Shown: positions 34,368 through 43,314 of the stretch, piece after piece
Numbering within the stretch: position 1 is the stretch's first letter
Layout: every line of letters begins with the position of its first letter
Source of the DNA: an uncultured Prevotella sp.
Lineage (GTDB): Bacteria; Bacteroidota; Bacteroidia; Bacteroidales; Bacteroidaceae
Assembly (NCBI GenBank): GCA_905196835.1
Contig: CAJJWN010000012.1
Coordinates: 1-64,000, forward strand
Length of the DNA: 64,000 bases
Direction: 5' to 3'
Position numbers and translations under genes: made by a program
The notes under the pieces: generated by a model
What the model was told of the DNA's origin: nothing
The model's database searches: none
The model's input: the letters and a program-made list of their open reading frames with translations, nothing else

Positions 34368-34575
34368 CCGAATAAGGGTGCTTGCACTCTTTTCGGACAT
34401 ACAGCCTAATCGTCGTCGAACTACCACAACAGACCATAAGAGAGGCTGATAATCAACTTACCCAATGGGTGAAGTGTGTCCTGCGTCATAGACGTAGAAC
34501 CGCTCCTATGGGTAAGTTGGCTGTGGTAGGCCACGACGACGTTGGGCAGTGGTTCTACGTTTTCGTTTACCCGTT
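34368..34575 (+). ncRNA. Structured leader RNA with a long pseudoknot helix
   Basis: Hairpin 34368-34396 with a CUUG apical loop. Three nested helices: CGTCGTCG 34411-34418 with 34534-34541; CTACCACA 34421-34428 with 34522-34529; CAACTTACCCA 34454-34464 with 34509-34519. The terminal loop holds ACGTAGAACCGCT (34492-34504), which pairs over 13 bp (one G-U) with 34548-34560, outside the nested helices, giving a pseudoknot or a mutually exclusive fold. It precedes the secreted-protein gene at 34632. No known RNA class recognised; it could be a cis-regulator or a stand-alone RNA. Confidence 0.65.
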
Positions 34576-34631
34576 CTCGTTCATACCGTTGCCGTTTTAC
34601 AGATTATTGTCTAACACGAATAAAATGTAGA

Positions 34632-35132
34632 ATGGAAACAAGAAAACTTATCTTAGGAACAATTTTCCTATTTATCTCATTGATGGCATTGGGGCAAAAC
34701 AAATTTGACCTTACACCTGACAACATGATAAAGTTTATCGGGAAAGTAAACCAAGAACAGTTTGAGCAATCCGTTGGTAATCCCGTTGGTGAAGAAGAAG
34801 GCTTTATCGTGTATGAAGTGGAAAACACCTATGACAACGAGATAACGGCAATAAGGTGTTTCTACCGTGAATCCGACGGTAAACTTATCTCCGTGAAATT
34901 CGGCACGAGGTACTACCTCGCTTATTGGATAGGCTTTACTCGATTAAACGGCTACCCAAAGACAGAGAAAGAGGCTCAACGCCGTGGGATGTTCGCCCCT
35001 AAGAAAGACAAATTTGGGGAAATATATCAAGTCAATCTAAAGCTAAGAACGTTTGGCTGTCAGATTATGGATATAAGAGAAAACCCATATTACTCTACCG
35101 CTATAATTAACTATCATACCGTTAAATTATGA
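34632..35132 (+). CDS. Transposon passenger: secreted protein of unknown function
   Basis: 166 aa. Signal peptide METRKLILGTIFLFISLMALGQ, mature part NKFDLTPDNMIKFIGKVNQ with repeated acidic/aromatic strand-like stretches (EEGFIVYEVENTY, GKLISVKFGTRYYLAYWIGF). Start ATG 34632 is the only sensible one after the leader RNA. The stop overlaps the next small gene by 4 bp. No family recognised. Its arrangement (structured leader plus small exported protein) parallels the gene at 44124. Confidence 0.65.
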   Translation: METRKLILGTIFLFISLMALGQNKFDLTPDNMIKFIGKVNQEQFEQSVGNPVGEEEGFIVYEVENTYDNEITAIRCFYRESDGKLISVKFGTRYYLAYWIGFTRLNGYPKTEKEAQRRGMFAPKKDKFGEIYQVNLKLRTFGCQIMDIRENPYYSTAIINYHTVKL

Positions 35133-35260
35133 AAGGTTGTTCTACACTTATCCTACTACTGTTGTTTATATGCCTTTTGTTCTTTGGCCCGATAGGTTGG
35201 GTCATAGGAATAGCATTGCTCATAATGGGCATCTTCATGAATAAAGGGAGCAAAAAGTAA
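35129..35260 (+). CDS. Transposon passenger: 43-aa hydrophobic peptide
   Basis: ATG 35129 overlaps the preceding stop in ATGA, so it is translationally coupled. The protein begins MKGCSTLILLLLFICLLFF and ends FMNKGSKK: two short hydrophobic segments separated by GPIGW and a basic tail. Likely a small membrane partner of the upstream exported protein. Unknown function. Confidence 0.6.
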   Translation: MKGCSTLILLLLFICLLFFGPIGWVIGIALLIMGIFMNKGSKK

Positions 35261-35277
35261 TTTAGCCGTGTACAACC

Positions 35278-35742
35278 TCATTTGTCGGGGTTGTACCTTG
35301 CGGCCTTACTTATCATCGCAGCGAAATCGGGGTCTATGTCCTCGAACTTAACGCCGGACGTGGATTCCGATTTTACTGTCACCTCCTTTGTTACTGATTT
35401 TTTAGCTTCGTTGGCATACCACTCCAATACCCATTTAGGCACTTTCACAGCCAGTTTTGGTGATGCCCACTGCGATATGTTTATGGCAACCTGCGGATGC
35501 ACCCATATTTCATCGGCATCATCCGACTTTTGCAGCAACACGGTTTCCTCAATGCCTGTTTCACGTGAAAGCTCCGCAATAAATCTTTTCGTGAAACGGA
35601 TTTGGGCATAGTCCGAAAACTCCTTGTCGCAAGCGTCGCATATTGCCATTGCGTCAATGTAGCCGTCAGACAAACGTTGCCTGATTTCGACTCCGTTTAC
35701 TTTTTTCATTTCAAATGATTTTTTAGGCTTTCTCGTAGGCAT
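35278..35742 (-). CDS. KilA-N domain protein, transposon passenger
   Basis: 154 aa. The segment VNGVEIRQRLSDGYIDAMAICDA followed by CDKEFSDYAQIRFTKRFIAELS and VHPQVAINISQWASPKLAVKVPKWV is the KilA-N DNA-binding fold found in phages and mobile elements. A charged tail ends AAMISKAARYNPDK. It follows the transposase with a 20-bp overlap (start 35742, or 35709 at MKKVNG), so the two are co-expressed; it may regulate the element or the host. A hairpin (ACAACC...GGTTGT, about 35270-35295) lies at its end. Confidence 0.8.
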   Translation of the reverse strand: MPTRKPKKSFEMKKVNGVEIRQRLSDGYIDAMAICDACDKEFSDYAQIRFTKRFIAELSRETGIEETVLLQKSDDADEIWVHPQVAINISQWASPKLAVKVPKWVLEWYANEAKKSVTKEVTVKSESTSGVKFEDIDPDFAAMISKAARYNPDK

Positions 35743-36655
35743 AAGTCAAATCTTTATAGGTTACTCTATGTTTCAAACAATTCAAGGCATTTTCAAATAC
35801 CTTGTGCAAAGGTAACATTCTTTGTGTATATCTCCATGAAAATTCATCCGCATATTTTTGCAGGTGCTTTCGTGAAACCTTATGGTACACACCGATGATG
35901 CCCCGTTTCAGTATAGACCAAAATCCCTCAATGGAATTTGTGGTTACTTCTCCCATGCCGTATATACCGTAACAATGGTAAACGCATGAGTGCTTATACC
36001 TGTCGGACAAATCCCCGTAGCTCCATTCATCACTGTATATGGTACTACCAGCCTTTACGGTCTTGTATATTTCGGTACGGAGAGTTTTTGCAGTAGTGTC
36101 TTTTACCACTTTTGCAACAACCTTGCCTCCTCTTTGAAGCATACCGAATATAGGCGTTTTGTCCTTGAAACTTCGCCCTCTGCAATGTTTGACTTTTTTG
36201 TCCTTATGTCGATTCTTGTTTTTGCCTCCTACGAAAGTTTCGTCAATTTCCACTACACCGTCAAGTTTCAGTTCCTTGTTTTGTTCTCCGAAGCACTTGC
36301 GTATGCGGTGAAGCATTGCCCATGCAGTCTTCTGCGTCACCCCAATGTCTTTTGACAACTGGACGGAGGACATTCCTTTCCTGTGGGTCATAAACAGCCA
36401 AATGGCCATGAACCACTTTTGCAAAGGAACGGATGAACGGTAAAACATCGTGTTCGTCCTTGCGTTGAAATACTTGCCGGTGTTCTTACATTTGTAATTA
36501 TGGCCTTTGCATTTGTACACCTTAGATTGTGGGTCATACGGAGAAACCACCTTCCCCTTCCACATCACCCATTCGAGATAGGCGATACATGACTCCTCAT
36601 CGGGCAGGGCACGCAAAAGGTCGTTTAAGGACTTAAATTGTACTACCATACACAC
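35723..36655 (-). CDS. IS1595-family (ISXO2-like) transposase
   Basis: 310 aa, full length. N-terminal zinc-ribbon-like part (VYKCKGHNYKCKNTGKYFNART). HTH-like region (MSSVQLSKDIGVTQKTAWAML). Catalytic domain with EIDETFVGGKNKNRHK (first Asp), STIYSDEWSYGDL (second Asp) and TNSIEGFWSILKRGIIGVYHKVSRKHLQKYADEFSWR (Asn/Glu region). No frameshift or stop, so the element may still be active. Start at ATG 36655; MVVQF four residues in is an alternative. Confidence 0.93.
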   Translation of the reverse strand: MCMVVQFKSLNDLLRALPDEESCIAYLEWVMWKGKVVSPYDPQSKVYKCKGHNYKCKNTGKYFNARTNTMFYRSSVPLQKWFMAIWLFMTHRKGMSSVQLSKDIGVTQKTAWAMLHRIRKCFGEQNKELKLDGVVEIDETFVGGKNKNRHKDKKVKHCRGRSFKDKTPIFGMLQRGGKVVAKVVKDTTAKTLRTEIYKTVKAGSTIYSDEWSYGDLSDRYKHSCVYHCYGIYGMGEVTTNSIEGFWSILKRGIIGVYHKVSRKHLQKYADEFSWRYTQRMLPLHKVFENALNCLKHRVTYKDLTYAYEKA

Positions 36656-36746
36656 ATAATATGTGTTATATGCAAAGATAGTAAAATTTTACACAATACA
36701 CAAATATTGTAGCATTTAATTTAGTGTAATTAAGTATATAAATCCC

Positions 36747-36860
36747 AATGAATAATTAAAAATGAATAATGAATAATCAGGCATACGCCATAAAGTAATC
36801 CGCAAGGCGATTATTCATTATTCATTCTTCATTATTCATTTTTCATTCTTCATTATTTGT
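36747..36860. repeat. Target-site duplication (right copy) within an AATGAAT-family inverted repeat
   Basis: 36747-36754 is AATGAATA. It belongs to AATGAATAATTAAAAATG words; a spacer with GGCATACGCCATAAAG and right-arm TTATTCATTATTCATTC words follow. This was the transposon target. Confidence 0.75.
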
Positions 36861-36862
36861 TT

Positions 36863-36870
36863 TATCTTTG
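36863..36870 (+). promoter_or_regulatory. -7 promoter box for the 36.9-kb gene
   Basis: TATCTTTG, 26 bases before ATG 36897, directly after the repeat. Confidence 0.6.
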
Positions 36871-36896
36871 CACTTGTAAATAAAAAAGACAGACGA

Positions 36897-37676
36897 ATGA
36901 GACGTTTCATCATCATCGCCGTCATGGCACTGGGAGTGCTGGCGGCGCGGGCCATGAGTTACAGCGAGGTTCGCCAGGAAGCATTGTTCCTCACTGACAA
37001 GATGGCCTACGAGCTGGGGCTGAACCAGGCGCAGTATGACGCCGTGTACGAAATCAACTTCGACTACTTCATGTCGGTAAACTCGTCGAAGGACATCAAG
37101 GGCACGTACCTCAACCGCCGCAACTACGACATCAACTTCGTGCTAACGCCCATGCAGTACAGCAAGTTCTACAAGGCCGACTACTTCTACACGCCTGCCA
37201 AGTGGAGCAACGGCGTGGTGCTCAAGGTTTACACGCGCTACACCAACCGCTCGAAGATGTACTACCCCGTGCCGCGCTCGTACCGCCATTACCGCGGAGA
37301 GCACGGCAAGAAGTACAACAACATTAGCTGGTACAAGGGCAAGGACTTCAAGTCGAGCCACGCCATAAGGAGCAACGGCCACGACATTACCTACGGCTCC
37401 GGCACACGCACAGGCCACGGCATACGCTCCGGACACAACAGCAACACCAACAGGCACGGCCACAGCATCGGCACCGGCGCGAAGCCCGGCAAGCACAACA
37501 CCGGCATAGGCCACGGCGCGACTACCGGCAAGAAGAAGCCCACGAAGGAGAACAACACCGGCATAGGCTCGGGTGTTAGTGTAGGCTCGGGCGCAGGCAT
37601 AGGCTCTGGAGCAAGCGTCGGCACAGGCACACGCAGCCACTCCAATTCAGGATGGTTCAAGGGCGAGCGAAAGTAA
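36897..37676 (+). CDS. Secreted protein with low-complexity Gly/Ser/Thr/His tail
   Basis: 259 aa. Signal peptide RRFIIIAVMALGVLAARA. A globular N-terminal part of about 125 residues (SYSEVRQEALFLTDKMAYEL, LNRRNYDINFVLTPMQYSKF, aromatic and basic) is followed by Tyr/His/Lys-rich spacers. The tail is a run of GTG/GSG/GIG motifs (TGIGSGVSVGSGAGIGSG). Such tails are seen in surface or matrix proteins, but no domain is recognised. Own promoter and terminator, so a single-gene unit. Confidence 0.75.
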   Translation: MRRFIIIAVMALGVLAARAMSYSEVRQEALFLTDKMAYELGLNQAQYDAVYEINFDYFMSVNSSKDIKGTYLNRRNYDINFVLTPMQYSKFYKADYFYTPAKWSNGVVLKVYTRYTNRSKMYYPVPRSYRHYRGEHGKKYNNISWYKGKDFKSSHAIRSNGHDITYGSGTRTGHGIRSGHNSNTNRHGHSIGTGAKPGKHNTGIGHGATTGKKKPTKENNTGIGSGVSVGSGAGIGSGASVGTGTRSHSNSGWFKGERK

Positions 37677-37703
37677 AGCCGTAAACAATATTGTCAAGCA
37701 TTA

Positions 37704-37739
37704 AAATCGGGCGGAAGTTTCACAATCCGCCCGATTTTT
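37704..37739 (+). terminator. Rho-independent terminator
   Basis: AAATCGGGCGGA pairs with TCCGCCCGATTT around AGTTTCACAA, followed by TTC. It lies 28 bases after the stop of the secreted-protein gene. Confidence 0.85.
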
Positions 37740-37741
37740 CG

Positions 37742-37749
37742 TAACTTTG
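37742..37749 (+). promoter_or_regulatory. -7 promoter box for mutS
   Basis: TAACTTTG immediately after the terminator. The transcript leader holds the octamer repeat 37775-37850. Confidence 0.6.
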
Positions 37750-37774
37750 CAGATTGGAACATGCGGGCGTACCC

Positions 37775-37850
37775 TATGACCGTACAATCCGGCAACCGTA
37801 CAACCGCATAACCGTGAAACCCCACAACCCCATAACCGTAAAACCGAAAA
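37775..37850. repeat. One-armed 8-bp word repeat (CCGTACAA/CCGCATAA family)
   Basis: About nine octamers such as ACCGTACA, ACCGCATA, ACCGTGAA, ACCCCACA and ACCGTAAA in one orientation only. No clear opposite arm is present, unlike most copies in the window. Confidence 0.65.
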
Positions 37851-37851
37851 T

Positions 37852-40485
37852 ATGTCCAAGAAAGACAACGGGCTTACGCCGATGATGAAGCAGTTTTTCT
37901 CGTTCAAGGAGCAGCATCCCGACGCCATGCTCCTCTTCCGCTGCGGCGACTTCTACGAGACTTACTTGCAAGACGCCGTAGACGCCAGCCGCATACTCGG
38001 CATAACGCTGACGCGCCGCAGCAACGGCGGACAGCAGGGAGGCGCGCCTACGGAGATGGCCGGCTTCCCCCACCACGCACTCGACACATACCTGCCCAAG
38101 CTCGTTAGGGCGGGCCGCCGTGTGGCAATATGCGACCAGCTGGAAGACCCCAAGCTCACCAAGAAGCTCGTAAAGCGCGGCATCACCGAGCTGGTGACGC
38201 CCGGCGTGGCCATGACCGACAACGTGCTCGACTACAAGGAAAACAACTTCCTGGCCGCCGTCAACTTCGGCAAGGCGGCCTGCGGAGTGTCCTTCCTTGA
38301 CATATCCACGGGCGAATTCCTTGCGGGCGAAGGCTCTTACGACTATGTGGAGAAGCTGCTCGTCAATTTCTCGCCCAAGGAGGTACTCTTCGAGAGGGGC
38401 AAGCGCGAGGTGTTCAACCGTTATTTCGGCAACAAATACTTCACCTTCGAGCTTGACGACTGGGTGTTCGCCGAGCCTACAGCAGAGCAGAAGCTGCTCA
38501 AGCACTTCGGCGTGAAGTCGCTCAAGGGCTTCGGCGTGGACCATCTGCGCAGCGGCATCGTGGCCTCGGGCGCCATCCTCCAGTACCTCGAGATGACCCA
38601 GCACACACACATCGGCCACATTACGTCGCTCGCACGCATCGACGAGGAACGCTACGTGCGCCTCGACCGCTTCACTATACGCTCGCTCGAGCTGCTGCAC
38701 CCGATGCAGGACGACGGCGCGTCGCTGCTCGACGTGCTCGACCATACCGTCACTCCGATGGGCGCCAGGCTGCTAAGGCGGTGGCTCGTATTCCCCCTGC
38801 GCGACGCCAAGGCCATAGAGGCAAGGCTCGACGTGGTTGACACTTTCTTCCGCAACACGGAGTTCCGCGACGTGGTTGACAGCCAGTTTCACCGCGTGGG
38901 CGACCTCGAGCGCATAATATCAAAGGTGGCCGTGGGGCGCGTGTCGCCGCGCGAGGTGGTGCAGCTGCGCACCGCCTTGCAGGCTCTCGGCCCCGTGAAG
39001 GCCGCCTGCCTGGAGTCGGGCAACGACGCGCTGCGCCGCATCGGCGAGAACATCAGCCTATGCGAAAGCCTGCGCGACCGCATAGGCCGCGAGGTGTGCG
39101 AGGATTCGCCGCAGCTGGTAAGCAAGGGTGGGGTAATCAAGCCGGGCGTCAACGCCGAGCTTGACGAGCTGCGCAGCATATCCACCGGAGGCAAGGAGTA
39201 CCTGCTGAAGATACAGGAGCGCGAGACAGAGGCCACGGGCATCAGCTCGCTGAAAATAGGCTACAACAACGTCTTCGGCTATTACCTCGAAGTGCGCAAC
39301 ACGTTCAAGGACAAGGTGCCGGCCGACTGGGTGCGCAAGCAGACGCTGGCGCAGGCCGAGCGGTACATCACCCAGGAACTGAAGGAATATGAGGAGAAAA
39401 TACTCGGGGCGGAGGACAAAATCCTCGCGCTGGAGACCAGGCTCTTCGGCGAGCTCGTCGCGGACATGCAGGAGTACATACCGGCCATACAGGCGGACGC
39501 CGCCTTGGTGGCGAAAATAGACTGCCTGCTCTCTTTCGCCAAGGCTGCCGAGGAGCACGGATACGTCCGTCCCGTAATAGAGGCTGACGATATTGTGCTC
39601 GACATAAAGCAGGGACGCCACCCGGTCATCGAGACGCAGCTGCCGGTAGGGGAGAGCTACGTGCCCAACGATGTCTACCTGGACGACCGCCGCCAGCAAA
39701 TAATCATAATAACCGGTCCTAACATGGCCGGAAAATCGGCTCTGCTGCGCCAGACGGCGCTCATCACGCTGATGGCCCAGACGGGCTGCTACGTGCCGGC
39801 AGAGAGCGCGAAAATAGGTCTGGTGGACAAGATTTTCACACGAGTGGGAGCGTCTGACAACATATCGCTCGGCGAATCCACGTTCATGGTGGAGATGACC
39901 GAGGCCGCCAACATCCTCAACAACGCCACGCCGCGCTCGCTTGTACTCTTCGACGAGCTTGGCCGCGGCACGTCGACCTACGACGGCATAAGCATCGCCT
40001 GGGCCATCGTCGAGTACCTGCACGAGCACCCCAAGGCCGCCGCGCGCACGCTCTTCGCCACGCATTACCACGAGCTCAACGAGATGGAGAAGAACTTTAC
40101 ACGCATAAAGAACTACAATGTCAGCGTGCGCGAGGTGGGCGGCAAGGTAATATTCCTGCGCAAACTGGAGCGCGGCGGCTCGGAGCACTCCTTCGGTATA
40201 CACGTGGCGCAAATAGCCGGAATGCCCAAGAGCATCGTGCGCCGCGCCGAGGCCATACTGAAACAGCTCGAGGCCGACAACGCACAGGTGGGCACGGTGG
40301 GCAAGCCGTCGGCCGAGAAAATCAACGCCGGCCGCGACGGGATGCAGCTAAGCTTCTTCCAGCTTGACGACCCCGTGCTCTGCCAGGTGCGCGACGAAAT
40401 ACTAGGTCTCGACATCAACAACCTTACTCCCGTAGAGGCGCTCAACAAGCTCAACGACATCAAGAAGATAGTAACAGGGAAATAA
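37852..40485 (+). CDS. mutS: DNA mismatch repair protein MutS
   Basis: 877 aa, MutS1 type. The mismatch-probing Phe-x-Glu is in RCGDFYETY near residue 35. Core/lever/clamp domains follow. The ATPase has Walker [16 protein letters not shown], the signature region [16 protein letters not shown], Walker [19 protein letters not shown] and the ATHYHEL switch. C-terminal HTH ([20 protein letters not shown]) and a dimerisation tail. It appears intact. Stop at the very start of an AATGAAC-type repeat. Confidence 0.97.
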   Translation: MSKKDNGLTPMMKQFFSFKEQHPDAMLLFRCGDFYETYLQDAVDASRILGITLTRRSNGGQQGGAPTEMAGFPHHALDTYLPKLVRAGRRVAICDQLEDPKLTKKLVKRGITELVTPGVAMTDNVLDYKENNFLAAVNFGKAACGVSFLDISTGEFLAGEGSYDYVEKLLVNFSPKEVLFERGKREVFNRYFGNKYFTFELDDWVFAEPTAEQKLLKHFGVKSLKGFGVDHLRSGIVASGAILQYLEMTQHTHIGHITSLARIDEERYVRLDRFTIRSLELLHPMQDDGASLLDVLDHTVTPMGARLLRRWLVFPLRDAKAIEARLDVVDTFFRNTEFRDVVDSQFHRVGDLERIISKVAVGRVSPREVVQLRTALQALGPVKAACLESGNDALRRIGENISLCESLRDRIGREVCEDSPQLVSKGGVIKPGVNAELDELRSISTGGKEYLLKIQERETEATGISSLKIGYNNVFGYYLEVRNTFKDKVPADWVRKQTLAQAERYITQELKEYEEKILGAEDKILALETRLFGELVADMQEYIPAIQADAALVAKIDCLLSFAKAAEEHGYVRPVIEADDIVLDIKQGRHPVIETQLPVGESYVPNDVYLDDRRQQIIIITGPNMAGKSALLRQTALITLMAQTGCYVPAESAKIGLVDKIFTRVGASDNISLGESTFMVEMTEAANILNNATPRSLVLFDELGRGTSTYDGISIAWAIVEYLHEHPKAAARTLFATHYHELNEMEKNFTRIKNYNVSVREVGGKVIFLRKLERGGSEHSFGIHVAQIAGMPKSIVRRAEAILKQLEADNAQVGTVGKPSAEKINAGRDGMQLSFFQLDDPVLCQVRDEILGLDINNLTPVEALNKLNDIKKIVTGK

Positions 40486-40606
40486 TTTAAAAATGAACAA
40501 TGAACAATGAATAATGAATAATCTGGCATACGCCATTGTCCCAATTGTTCATTTTTCATTTTTAAATTATTCATTATTCATTATTCATTGTTCATTCAAG
40601 AAATAT
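40486..40606. repeat. AATGAAC/AATGAAT-family inverted repeat
   Basis: AAAATGAACAATGAACAATG words; spacer CTGGCATACGCCATTGTCCC, similar to the one at 36.78 kb; right arm of TTCATTTTTCATTTTTAAATTATTC words. It fills the mutS-GNAT gap. Confidence 0.8.
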
Positions 40607-41092
40607 ATGTTTTACCGCAAAGTATCGACAGAGGACATACCGCAAATCACGGAGCTGTACAACTGGTACATCCTCAACGGCGTGGAGAGCTTCGAGACGG
40701 AGCCGCTTACCGTGGAGCAGATGCGCCGCCGCGTGGAGGACATATCGACGCGCTTCCCGTATTACGTGGCCGTAGACGAGGGCAGGGTAGTGGGCTACTG
40801 CTACGCCCATTTGTGGAAGGAGCGCGCCGCCTACACCGCCACTCTCGAGACAACCATTTACCTTCACCCCGACGCGAAGCGGCGAGGCACTGGCACGGAG
40901 CTTATGCGCCTGCTCATAGCCGACTGCCGCCGCCTCGGCTTTAAGGCGCTCATCGCCTGCATCACGGGTGAGAACAGGGCCAGCATAGACTTCCACCGCC
41001 GCCTCGGTTTCGAGCAGGCGTCGCTCTGCCGCGACCTGGGCGATAAGCACGGCCGCTGGCTCGACGTGGTTGACATGGAGCTGATTTTGTAA
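40607..41092 (+). CDS. GNAT N-acetyltransferase (phosphinothricin-acetyltransferase-like)
   Basis: 161 aa from ATG 40607 (MFYRKVSTEDIPQITELYNW). The acetyl-CoA motif A is YLHPDAKRRGTGTELMRLLI. ITGENRASIDFHRRLGFEQAS is motif B, typical of the PAT/YncA subfamily (VESFETEPLTVEQM near the N-terminus). Acceptor unknown. It follows mutS after a repeat and may be co-transcribed. Confidence 0.88.
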   Translation: MFYRKVSTEDIPQITELYNWYILNGVESFETEPLTVEQMRRRVEDISTRFPYYVAVDEGRVVGYCYAHLWKERAAYTATLETTIYLHPDAKRRGTGTELMRLLIADCRRLGFKALIACITGENRASIDFHRRLGFEQASLCRDLGDKHGRWLDVVDMELIL

Positions 41093-41200
41093 AGGTAAAA
41101 CGGTAAAAAAGTAAAAAGGTAAAACCATGCCAAGTAATCTGATTTACTTGTATCAAGCATGGTTTTACCTTTTTACTTTTTTACCGTTTTACCTTTACTT
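41088..41200. repeat. Inverted repeat of 8-bp words (GGTAAAAC/GGTAAAAA family)
   Basis: AAAGGTAAAACGGTAAAAAAG words ending ACCATGCC, a spacer around AAGTAATCTGATTTACTTGTATCA, then GGCATGG-like CATGGTTTTACCTTTTTAC words. It separates the convergent GNAT and lgt genes, so it also forms their shared 3-prime hairpin. Confidence 0.8.
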
Positions 41201-42049
41201 CTCCGCCCCGAGGCGTTTCATCAGCTTATTGTTGAACATGCAGACCAAGCCCAGCGCGATGAAGGGCAGGCTTAGCAGCTGGCCCATGTTCAGGAGCATC
41301 GAGGTTTCAAAGGCTTCCTGTATGTCTTTGGTGAACTCGATGAAGAAGCGGGCGGTGAAGATGAGCGTGATGCAGAGGCCGAAGAAGAAGCCCGTGCCCA
41401 CGCGCTCTGGCTTTTTACGGTACAGATGCCAGCCGATGAAGAAGAACAGGGCGTAGGCCAAGGCCTCGTAGAGCTGCCCGGGGTGGCGCGGAGTGAAGTC
41501 TACGCGCTCGAAGATGAACGCCCAGGGCACGTCGGTTGCCTTGCCTATGATTTCAGAGTTCATCAGGTTGCCCAGGCGTATGAGGCAGGCCGTCACCGGG
41601 GTGGCTATGGCCACGTTGTCGAGCACTCGCCAGAGGTTGACCTTCGTGCGGCGCACGTATAGCCAGAGGGCTATCATCAGTCCGATGGTGCCGCCGTGGC
41701 TGGCCAGCCCCTCGTAGCCCGTGAAGCGCCATGAGCCGTCGGCCAGGAAGCGTATGGGCAGCACCATCTCCACCATGTGCCGCCATGAGGAGAGGAAATA
41801 GCCCGGCTCGTAGAACAGGCAGTGGCCCAGGCGCGAGCCTATGAGTATGCCGATGAAGCAGTAGATGAAGAGCGGGTCAAACAGTTCGGGCTTGATTTTC
41901 TGCTCCTTGTACAGCCGCTTCACTATGAGGAATGCCGCCAGCAGCCCCAGCAGCCAGCACAGCGAGTACCAGCGCAGGCTGAAGCCTCCGAGGTGGAGGG
42001 CCACGAGGTCGGGGTTCCAGTGGATGTAGAGTAGGAATTGAGTAATCAT
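41195..42049 (-). CDS. lgt: Prolipoprotein diacylglyceryl transferase
   Basis: Integral membrane enzyme that adds diacylglycerol to the lipobox cysteine. 284 aa with seven hydrophobic segments. Signature [14 protein letters not shown], plus [13 protein letters not shown] and the [13 protein letters not shown] region (the conserved HG). The [21 protein letters not shown] end is typical of Bacteroidales Lgt. Start ATG 42049. Confidence 0.95.
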   Translation of the reverse strand: MITQFLLYIHWNPDLVALHLGGFSLRWYSLCWLLGLLAAFLIVKRLYKEQKIKPELFDPLFIYCFIGILIGSRLGHCLFYEPGYFLSSWRHMVEMVLPIRFLADGSWRFTGYEGLASHGGTIGLMIALWLYVRRTKVNLWRVLDNVAIATPVTACLIRLGNLMNSEIIGKATDVPWAFIFERVDFTPRHPGQLYEALAYALFFFIGWHLYRKKPERVGTGFFFGLCITLIFTARFFIEFTKDIQEAFETSMLLNMGQLLSLPFIALGLVCMFNNKLMKRLGAEK

Positions 42050-42061
42050 TGGTAATTGTTT

Positions 42062-42170
42062 TTAAGAGAGCTGGGAGAGCTGTGATTTCTGGGAGTGCTG
42101 AGAGAGCTGGGAATTTTGTGGAGCCAGTCCCAGCCATTCCAGTTCTCCCAGTTCTCCCAGCCAACCCAGT
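42062..42170. repeat. Inverted repeat of 9-bp words (CTGGGAGAG family)
   Basis: AGAGAGCTGGGAGAGCTGTGA words; spacer AATTTTGTGGAGCCAGTCCC; right arm CAGCCATTCCAGTTCTCCCAG words. Between ychF and lgt. Confidence 0.8.
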
Positions 42171-43270
42171 CAGACATTAAACCTGAAGTGCATGATGTCG
42201 CCGTCCTGCACAACGTAGTCCTTGCCCTCGATGCCCAGCTTGCCGGCCTCGCGCACAGCGGCCTCCGAGCCGTACTTTATGTAGTCGTCATACTTGATTA
42301 CCTCGGCGCGGATGAAGCCTTTTTCAAAGTCGGTGTGTATTACTCCGGCGCACTGCGGGGCCTTCCATCCCTTCTTGTACGTCCACGCCTTCACCTCCAT
42401 CTCGCCAGCGGTGATGAACGTCTCGAGGTTCAGCAGGGCGTAGGCTTTCTTGATTAGGCGGTTAACGCCGCTCTCCTCCAGCCCTAGCTCGTCGAGAAAC
42501 AGCTGCTTGTCTTCGTATGTCTCGAGGCTCGCTATGTCCTCCTCCGTCTTGGCGGCTATTACCATCGCCTCCGCGCCTTCTTCCTTTGCTATCTCCTCTA
42601 TGCGGCGGCTGTACTCGTTGCCGGTCTTGGCTGACGCCTCGTCAACGTTGCACACGTAGAGCACGGGCTTGGCCGTAAGCAGGAAGAGGTTGCGTGCAGC
42701 CTCCTGCTCCTCCTTGCTCTCGAACTCCACCACGCGGGCGTTCTTGCCCTGCTCAAGCACCTGCTTGTACGCTTCCAGCACCGCGACTTCCACCTTCGCG
42801 TCCTTGTTGCCCGTGGCGGCCACCTTCTGCTGCTTGGCCAGTCGCGCCTCGATGGTCTCCAAGTCCTTCAGCTGCAGCTCGGTGTCGATAATCTCCTTGT
42901 CGCGCACGGGGTCTATGGAGCCGTCCACGTGCGTTATGTTGTCGTCGTCGAAGCAGCGCAGCACGTGTATTATTGCGTCCGTCTCGCGTATGTTTCCGAG
43001 GAACTTGTTGCCCAGGCCTTCGCCCTTCGACGCGCCCTTCACAAGTCCGGCAATGTCAACAATCTCGCACGTTGCGGGCACGATGCGCCCCGGATGCACT
43101 ATCTCGGCCAGCCGCGTGAGCCTCTCGTCGGGCACGGTTATCATGCCCACGTTGGGCTCTATGGTGCAGAAAGGGAAGTTGGCCGCCTGCGCCTTGGCGC
43201 TCGACAGGCAGTTGAAAAGGGTGGACTTGCCCACGTTGGGCAACCCCACTATACCACATTTTAATGACAT
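42170..43270 (-). CDS. ychF: Redox-responsive ATPase/GTPase YchF (Obg family)
   Basis: 366 aa. P-loop GLPNVGKSTLFNCLS. G3-like DIAGLVKGASKGEGLGNKFL. A modified G4 (VLYVCNVDE) explains ATP preference in this family. Coiled-coil middle domain, then the C-terminal TGS domain (NLETFITAGEMEVKAWTYKKG...YDDYIKYGSEAAVREAGKL...DGDIMHFRFNV). Binds ribosomes and acts in stress responses. Promoter box at 43301-43308. Confidence 0.96.
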   Translation of the reverse strand: MSLKCGIVGLPNVGKSTLFNCLSSAKAQAANFPFCTIEPNVGMITVPDERLTRLAEIVHPGRIVPATCEIVDIAGLVKGASKGEGLGNKFLGNIRETDAIIHVLRCFDDDNITHVDGSIDPVRDKEIIDTELQLKDLETIEARLAKQQKVAATGNKDAKVEVAVLEAYKQVLEQGKNARVVEFESKEEQEAARNLFLLTAKPVLYVCNVDEASAKTGNEYSRRIEEIAKEEGAEAMVIAAKTEEDIASLETYEDKQLFLDELGLEESGVNRLIKKAYALLNLETFITAGEMEVKAWTYKKGWKAPQCAGVIHTDFEKGFIRAEVIKYDDYIKYGSEAAVREAGKLGIEGKDYVVQDGDIMHFRFNV

Positions 43271-43300
43271 ATCAATATAAACGTTTACATTCTACGGGTG

Positions 43301-43308
43301 CAAAGGTA
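43301..43308 (-). promoter_or_regulatory. -7 promoter box for ychF
   Basis: TACCTTTG on the minus strand, about 30 bases upstream of the ychF ATG. Confidence 0.6.
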
Positions 43309-43314
43309 CGGAAA

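Larger units (their letters stand above)
33426..36746 (-). mobile_element. Complete IS1595-family transposon with passenger genes
   Basis: 3,321 bp. The ends are 23-bp inverted repeats starting GG (33426-33448; complement of 36724-36746), identical at 20 of 23 positions with the 18-bp core TTATATACTTAATTRCAC. It is flanked by AATGAATA on both sides. It contains one ISXO2-like transposase near the right end plus a KilA-N protein, a leader RNA, two plus-strand and two minus-strand small genes. Clearly AT-richer than the neighbours. The target was an AATGAAT-type intergenic repeat between the SGNH gene and the 36.9-kb gene. Confidence 0.88.

Noticed and set aside
35557-35572. Third parS-like site in the KilA-N gene
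   Set aside because: Two mismatches at one end (TGTTTCACGTGAAAGC) and it lies inside a mobile coding sequence, so not counted.
39058-40212. 384-codon minus-strand frame over mutS
   Set aside because: Shadow of the MutS ATPase region; no promoter and no recognisable protein.
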